This document shows, piece by piece, positions 7,058-10,626 of a stretch of DNA of 10,626 nt. The DNA comes from Bacteroidia bacterium (lineage in GTDB: Bacteria; Bacteroidota; Bacteroidia; Bacteroidales; Rikenellaceae): assembly GCA_025999315.1 (NCBI GenBank), contig BNXD01000052.1, forward strand, positions 1-10,626, read 5' to 3'. The notes under the pieces are model-generated. The model searched no databases, had not been told where the DNA came from, and saw nothing but the letters and a program-made list of their open reading frames with translations. How positions within the stretch are numbered: position 1 is the stretch's first letter; the number at the start of each line of letters is the position of its first letter. A program made the translations under genes and the position numbers.

Positions 7058-7156
7058 AAAAATATTTCGGAGAGATTTCCGATCCGATTGGCTTCGCCTG
7101 CCTGCCGAAGTTGGCGGGCAAAAGCCTGGAAAAGAGACGGAAATCCCTCCGAAATA
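7058..7156 (-). terminator. Nested palindrome with T tail, likely end of saccharolytic operon
   Basis: The outer arms 7063-7081 and 7138-7156 pair over 19 positions. The only non-Watson-Crick position is a G-U pair in minus-strand RNA, whereas it would be an A/C mismatch in plus-strand RNA, so the minus-strand transcript folds better. A 5-bp stem (7090-7094 with 7122-7126) and an 8-position inner stem (7099-7106 with 7113-7120) nest inside. On the minus strand the outer stem is followed by A and five T (7062-7058). That supports termination of the transcript arriving from the epimerase gene about 100 bp upstream. The unusually long loop and the 15-mer shared with 149-163 also allow a mobile or dispersed repeat. 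Confidence 0.55.
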
Positions 7157-7185
7157 AAAAGCCAAATGGCTCGAACACAATAGAT

Positions 7186-7233
7186 TTTATATAGACTAAA
7201 ATGACAGGTGTCTTTCATCTTAATCTATATAAA
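7186..7233. repeat. Perfect 10-bp inverted repeat behind the epimerase gene
   Basis: tttatataga (7186-7195) and tctatataaa (7224-7233) are exact reverse complements separated by 28 bases, 22 bases past the epimerase stop on the minus strand. No T run follows on that strand. It may be a weak first terminator, an RNA-stabilising 3' hairpin or a protein-binding site; the sequence does not decide between them. Confidence 0.45.
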
Positions 7234-7255
7234 CTCTAATATATTAATTCGACAT

Positions 7256-8485
7256 TCAGACAGACGCCAACCGTCGAGAAAGCATTGAATTTATGCGCGT
7301 AATGAGTTCCGTACACATCCGCGTATTGTGATAGGGGCATTTCCAGAAACCGGCCTTGTCTTTTCCGGGGTTCAGTGAGCCGTCGGGCAGACGGCTCCAG
7401 TGCCATTCGCCGTTGACCGTGTCGATCAGATAGGCCTTTATATATTCCCATGCGTTTATGACGTAGTCCAGGTAGCGCTCCTGTCCGGTTTTTTGCCACA
7501 GATTGAAAAAGCCGACAACAGCCTCTGCCTGCACCCACCAGTGCCGTTCCGCGTCCAGATGTCCGGTAGTCGGCGAATATTCATAAGCCATGCTGCCGTC
7601 AGCAAGCAGGCCCTGTGCGGCGGATGCGGCCACACGGCGCGTGAAGGCTTCGGTCGAGTCTGTCAGGCTCTGGTCGGCCAGCGCTTCGGCCGCCTCGTCC
7701 AGCAGCCACGCAGCTTCGATCTCGTGGCCGTATGATGCGTCTGTCGACGAGGGCTGCCAGTCGGATGAGAAAAGCAACCCGAAATGATCCGTCGCGGGGT
7801 TGAATATTCGCGTTTTGAATATCTCCAATATGTCGCGCATGCGGCTTGCCAGGCAGCCATCGGGCCATATGCGGTAGAGATTGGTGCAGGGTTCTATCAC
7901 GTGCAGGTGGGTGTTCATGCTTTTGGGATGGTTCGTCTCCTTTTCGCTCAGGCGCATGTCTTCGCCCGGCCGCCACTCCCGGTCGCAAGCTTCGATGTAG
8001 CCGCCATTGTCGGCGTCCCAAGCGTATTTCTCTATCAACTCGAACGTTTCGATGGCCACCTGGCGCGAGCGGGGGCAGGAGCACGCGCGGTGATATTCGC
8101 TCAGGGCGTATATGACAAAGCCCTGCGCGTAGATCTGCTTTTTCGTATCTACCGGATTGCCGTTGCAGTCCACCATCCAGAAAAAACCGCCGTTCACCTG
8201 ATCGAGAAAATGGTCGAAAAGGTAGTTTTTGGCCCGTTCGGCGATGTCGAGATACGATCTGTCGCCATAGAGGTTGCAGGCGTTGGAAAAGGCCCACAGT
8301 ATGCGTGCGTACATTATCACTCCCCTGTCGCTGTCGGGATGCAGTCGCTCCGAGGCGTCGATGCGTCCGTAGAAACCGCCATGCTCATGGTCGACCATCC
8401 GCGTGCTCCAGTAGGGAAGTATTCCGTTTTGCAACTCAGAGGAGAGCTCTTCGGAGAGCCTCTTCAATCGTTCCGCAGTTGTCAT
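7256..8485 (-). CDS. Cellobiose/mannobiose 2-epimerase (AGE family)
   Basis: 409 residues, the normal length for cellobiose 2-epimerases, which form an (alpha/alpha)6 barrel. The enzyme epimerises the reducing-end sugar of beta-1,4 disaccharides at C2, for example mannobiose to mannosyl-glucose. Family landmarks are in order: HGGFYG (35-40), NGGFFWMVD (98-106), NTHLHVIEP (191-199), SYGHEIEAAWLL (251-262), HWWVQAEAV (315-323) and GFWKCPYHN (379-387). His193 or His195, His254 and His386 match the conserved active-site histidines of characterised enzymes. No signal peptide, so it is cytoplasmic. It starts 17 bp after the GH130 stop, which favours a mannobiose role over N-acylglucosamine epimerisation, as in the B. 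fragilis mannan pathway. It is the last gene of the visible operon. Confidence 0.9.
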   Translation of the reverse strand: MTTAERLKRLSEELSSELQNGILPYWSTRMVDHEHGGFYGRIDASERLHPDSDRGVIMYARILWAFSNACNLYGDRSYLDIAERAKNYLFDHFLDQVNGGFFWMVDCNGNPVDTKKQIYAQGFVIYALSEYHRACSCPRSRQVAIETFELIEKYAWDADNGGYIEACDREWRPGEDMRLSEKETNHPKSMNTHLHVIEPCTNLYRIWPDGCLASRMRDILEIFKTRIFNPATDHFGLLFSSDWQPSSTDASYGHEIEAAWLLDEAAEALADQSLTDSTEAFTRRVAASAAQGLLADGSMAYEYSPTTGHLDAERHWWVQAEAVVGFFNLWQKTGQERYLDYVINAWEYIKAYLIDTVNGEWHWSRLPDGSLNPGKDKAGFWKCPYHNTRMCTELITRINSMLSRRLASV

Positions 8486-8502
8486 AGAAAAAATTTCTTC
8501 GG

Positions 8503-9675
8503 TCAGAGTGATTCGTTGCGCGAGATGAGGCGGTTTATCGTCCTCACCGATGCGGCGCTGCGCAGGCCGTCCTGCGGCGAGTTGATGCAGTGGTCCAGCA
8601 GGCGGTCGACGGTTGTGGTCGCTACGTACATACGGGTATCGGACGAAGCGTAGTAGATCAGCACCCGGCCGTCGTCGTCGGCGATCCAGCCGTTGGAGAA
8701 GGCCACGTTCGATACGTCGCCCGTGCGTTCAGAGCCCACAGGAGCGAGGAAATGTCCGGCAGGCTTGTGTGTTACCATCCACGGTTTGTCGAGCGCAGTC
8801 ATGAACACATAAAGCGTATAACGAAGCCCGGCGGCCGTGTTGCGCACGCCGTGGGCCAGTTGCAGCCAGCCCTGCGAGGTTTTGATCGGAGCGGGACCCA
8901 GGCCGTTCTTCACTTCGCAGATCGTATGATAGGTCTTGGCGTCCACGATCGCCTCTTCCTTCACCCGGGCGTTCTCCACGCTGTCGCTCAGACCGAATCC
9001 TATGCCGCCGCCGCTGCCCGTATCGATAAAACCGTCCTGAGGCCGGGTATAGAAGGCATATTTGCCCTCGACGAACTCGGGGAAAAGCACCACGTTGCGC
9101 TGCTGCCCGGCAGAGGAGATCAGATCGGGCAGCCGCTGCCAGTCGACGAGGTCTTTGGTGCGGGCGATGCCTGCCATGGCTACAGCCGACGAAGTATCGC
9201 CTTCGGGGGCCGACGGGTCTTTGCGCTCGGTGCAGAACACCCCATAGATATACCCGTCCTCGTGCGCCGTAAGGCGCATATCGTATACGTTCGTATCGGG
9301 ATCGCCGGTTTCGGGCATGGTTATCGGACGCGGCCAGAAACGGAAGTTGTCGACGCCGCCCGGGCTCTCGGCGATGGCGAAAAACGATTTGCGGTCGTTG
9401 CCCTCTACCCGCACCGCCAAAAGGTAACGGCCGTTCCACTTGATCGCCCCGGCGTTGAACGTCGCGTTGTATCCTATCCGCTCCATAAAAAAGGGATTGG
9501 TCACGGGATCGAAGTCGAACCTCCAGTTCAGAGGTACGTGGTCGCGGGTCAGTATGGGGTTTTTGTAGCGCTCGTAGATGCCGCCGGTCGAGAAAAGTTT
9601 CTCGTTCGGCAGCGACAGCAACTCTTCATGCGCACGCTCTATGGCGATGCGCCTCTGTTCATAAAGTGTCATCAT
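8503..9675 (-). CDS. GH130 4-O-beta-mannosyl-glucose phosphorylase
   Basis: 390 residues. Cytoplasmic phosphorylase that converts beta-1,4-mannosyl-glucose and phosphate into alpha-mannose-1-phosphate and glucose. Five-bladed propeller family GH130, apparently subfamily 1. Landmarks: [23 protein letters not shown] (70-92), [11 protein letters not shown] (95-105), [13 protein letters not shown] (129-141, with Asp132 the counterpart of the proposed general acid), GIARTKDL (169-176), [20 protein letters not shown] (208-227) and [18 protein letters not shown] (275-292). The overall likeness to the B. fragilis mannosyl-glucose phosphorylase is strong. It starts at one of two adjacent Met codons, 18 bp after the sulfatase stop, and is followed 17 bp later by the epimerase that supplies its substrate. 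Mannooligosaccharide phosphorylases of the same family are the main alternative, but the pairing with an epimerase argues against them. Confidence 0.92.
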   Translation of the reverse strand: MMTLYEQRRIAIERAHEELLSLPNEKLFSTGGIYERYKNPILTRDHVPLNWRFDFDPVTNPFFMERIGYNATFNAGAIKWNGRYLLAVRVEGNDRKSFFAIAESPGGVDNFRFWPRPITMPETGDPDTNVYDMRLTAHEDGYIYGVFCTERKDPSAPEGDTSSAVAMAGIARTKDLVDWQRLPDLISSAGQQRNVVLFPEFVEGKYAFYTRPQDGFIDTGSGGGIGFGLSDSVENARVKEEAIVDAKTYHTICEVKNGLGPAPIKTSQGWLQLAHGVRNTAAGLRYTLYVFMTALDKPWMVTHKPAGHFLAPVGSERTGDVSNVAFSNGWIADDDGRVLIYYASSDTRMYVATTTVDRLLDHCINSPQDGLRSAASVRTINRLISRNESL

Positions 9676-9693
9676 AAATTATTGATATGGCGT

Positions 9694-10626
9694 CTATTTG
9701 AATTCTCCGAACGAGTTGGGCAGGTTGCGCGAATAGTTGCCGAGCAGTTTTTTCATCGCCAGCAATTCTGCTTCGTGGTTTTTGTCGTAAGCCAGGTTGA
9801 CCTGCTGCATCGGGTCTGCGGTCAGGTCGTAGAGCTGGTCCAAATCGTAGTAGGCCGGATAGCTTGCGTTGGTGCCGTATCGGACGTGCTCGCCGGTGAG
9901 TTCCTCCTGTGTTACACCGTCGTTCTGCGAAATTTTCGTACCCTCCTGATTATACTCGCGACGGTTTTGGGGGGTTATTTTGTCCATCACCTGCTGCGGA
10001 TAACGCACGGCTACGTAATTGTGCGTTTTGGTGACCACCCCCCTGGTGTAGAGCACCTCCAGATAGAGCGACCGGCGCCATCCTTCGCTGTTGCCCTCCA
10101 GCAGCGGGCGCAGACTTTCCCCGTCCACAACCGCTTCCCGCGGGAGCTTCGCGCCACAGAGATCGTAGATCGTCGGCGCAAAGTCGATATTCGACACCAG
10201 CTCGTCGCATACCGTCCCGGGGGTTATTTTGCCCGGCCAGCGGATCATCAGGGGCACCCGGCCGTCATAGCACGACATTTTGGCCCTCACGTCGTTGTCG
10301 CTGGCCAGTATAACCAGCGTATTTTCGGCCATTTCCAACTCCTCCAGTTTGGCCATTATCGCCCCCACACCGTCGTCGAGCCACTTCATGGCGGCAAAGT
10401 GGTCCTGCTGCCAGGGCGAGAGCGATCTTTGTCCCTTCGCAGCTTCGAGAACCGAACTCCTCGAGGGTTGAACGGCCATCTGGTCGGCATATCCCAGCGG
10501 AGTGGCAGATCTGTTCTCCAGCGAGGGGATAGCTGCGGGAACGTGGGGCAAAGTGGTGGCGAGATAGAGCAGAAAGGGTTTGTTCTTCCCGGCTGCCGAA
10601 TTGAGAAAATCGACGGCTCCCCGGGT
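9694..10626 (-). CDS. Sulfatase (family S1), 5' part missing
   Basis: The last 310 residues are present; the start, signal peptide and Cys/Ser activation motif lie beyond the window edge. Visible residue 1 is at base 10626. Family features: KPFLLYLATTLPHVP (16-30, with the active-site His28), the helix WLDDGVGAIMAKLEELEM leading to NTLVILASDN (103-111, where Asp110 and Asn111 are probable metal ligands), a Lys at 116, then RVPLMIRWPGKI, and a C-terminal DLTADPMQQVNLA segment typical of S1 sulfatases. It removes sulfate esters from a glycan, probably in the periplasm. The stretch between SDN and the conserved Lys is only about four residues, much shorter than in many S1 enzymes. The subfamily and sulfated sugar cannot be read from this. 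It lies 18 bp upstream of GH130, so the three genes look co-transcribed. Confidence 0.9.
   Translation of the reverse strand, partial: TRGAVDFLNSAAGKNKPFLLYLATTLPHVPAAIPSLENRSATPLGYADQMAVQPSRSSVLEAAKGQRSLSPWQQDHFAAMKWLDDGVGAIMAKLEELEMAENTLVILASDNDVRAKMSCYDGRVPLMIRWPGKITPGTVCDELVSNIDFAPTIYDLCGAKLPREAVVDGESLRPLLEGNSEGWRRSLYLEVLYTRGVVTKTHNYVAVRYPQQVMDKITPQNRREYNQEGTKISQNDGVTQEELTGEHVRYGTNASYPAYYDLDQLYDLTADPMQQVNLAYDKNHEAELLAMKKLLGNYSRNLPNSFGEFK

Noticed and set aside
7186..7233. Invertible promoter of the kind that phase-varies Bacteroidales surface genes
   Set aside because: The arms are only 10 bp and 28 bp apart, the loop has no promoter element, and no invertase gene is nearby. A hairpin is more likely.
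10549..10551. TTG at 10551 as start of the sulfatase
   Set aside because: The frame continues to the window edge with family-typical sequence (KPFLLYLATT before LPHVP), so the TTG is an internal Leu codon.

Overview
The window looks like a GC-rich member of the Bacteroidales, most likely an Alistipes-type (Rikenellaceae) gut commensal. This is an inference. It rests on BACON-domain lipoproteins, a DUF3575/DUF3868 gene pair, the GH130 phosphorylase plus cellobiose/mannobiose 2-epimerase pair known from Bacteroides, a TAnnTTTG-type promoter element, and high-GC coding sequence broken by one AT-rich intergenic gap. All seven recognisable genes lie on the minus strand, so transcription runs from high to low coordinates.

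Right part (7256-10626): a saccharolytic operon read sulfatase (cut by the window edge), then GH130 4-O-beta-mannosyl-glucose phosphorylase, then 2-epimerase, with gaps of 17-18 bp. In Bacteroides fragilis the epimerase turns beta-1,4-mannobiose into mannosyl-glucose and the phosphorylase splits that into mannose-1-phosphate and glucose. The sulfatase next to them suggests the natural substrate may be a sulfated or mixed glycan.

Middle (6942-7255): an AT-rich intergenic gap. It holds a 10-bp inverted repeat close behind the epimerase, a large nested palindrome followed by five T residues on the minus strand (probable terminator), and a -7 promoter element for the next operon.

Left-centre (926-6941): a tightly packed four-gene operon with gaps of 14, 5 and 9 bp. 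It encodes a small BACON lipoprotein, a DUF3575 barrel-like protein, a DUF3868 protein with an OmpA-like C-terminal half, and a 1328-residue lipoprotein made of about thirteen BACON/Ig-like modules. DUF3575 and DUF3868 genes usually accompany Bacteroidales fimbrial subunits. Here no fimbrillin is present and the giant modular lipoprotein takes the place where one might be expected. Its inner modules are mosaics of each other at DNA level, which points to ongoing recombination.

Left end (1-925): no credible gene. This 0.9-kb stretch is packed with degenerate direct repeats and hairpins, one of which shares a 15-mer with the intergenic palindrome near 7106, and it ends in a strong hairpin directly behind the giant gene.
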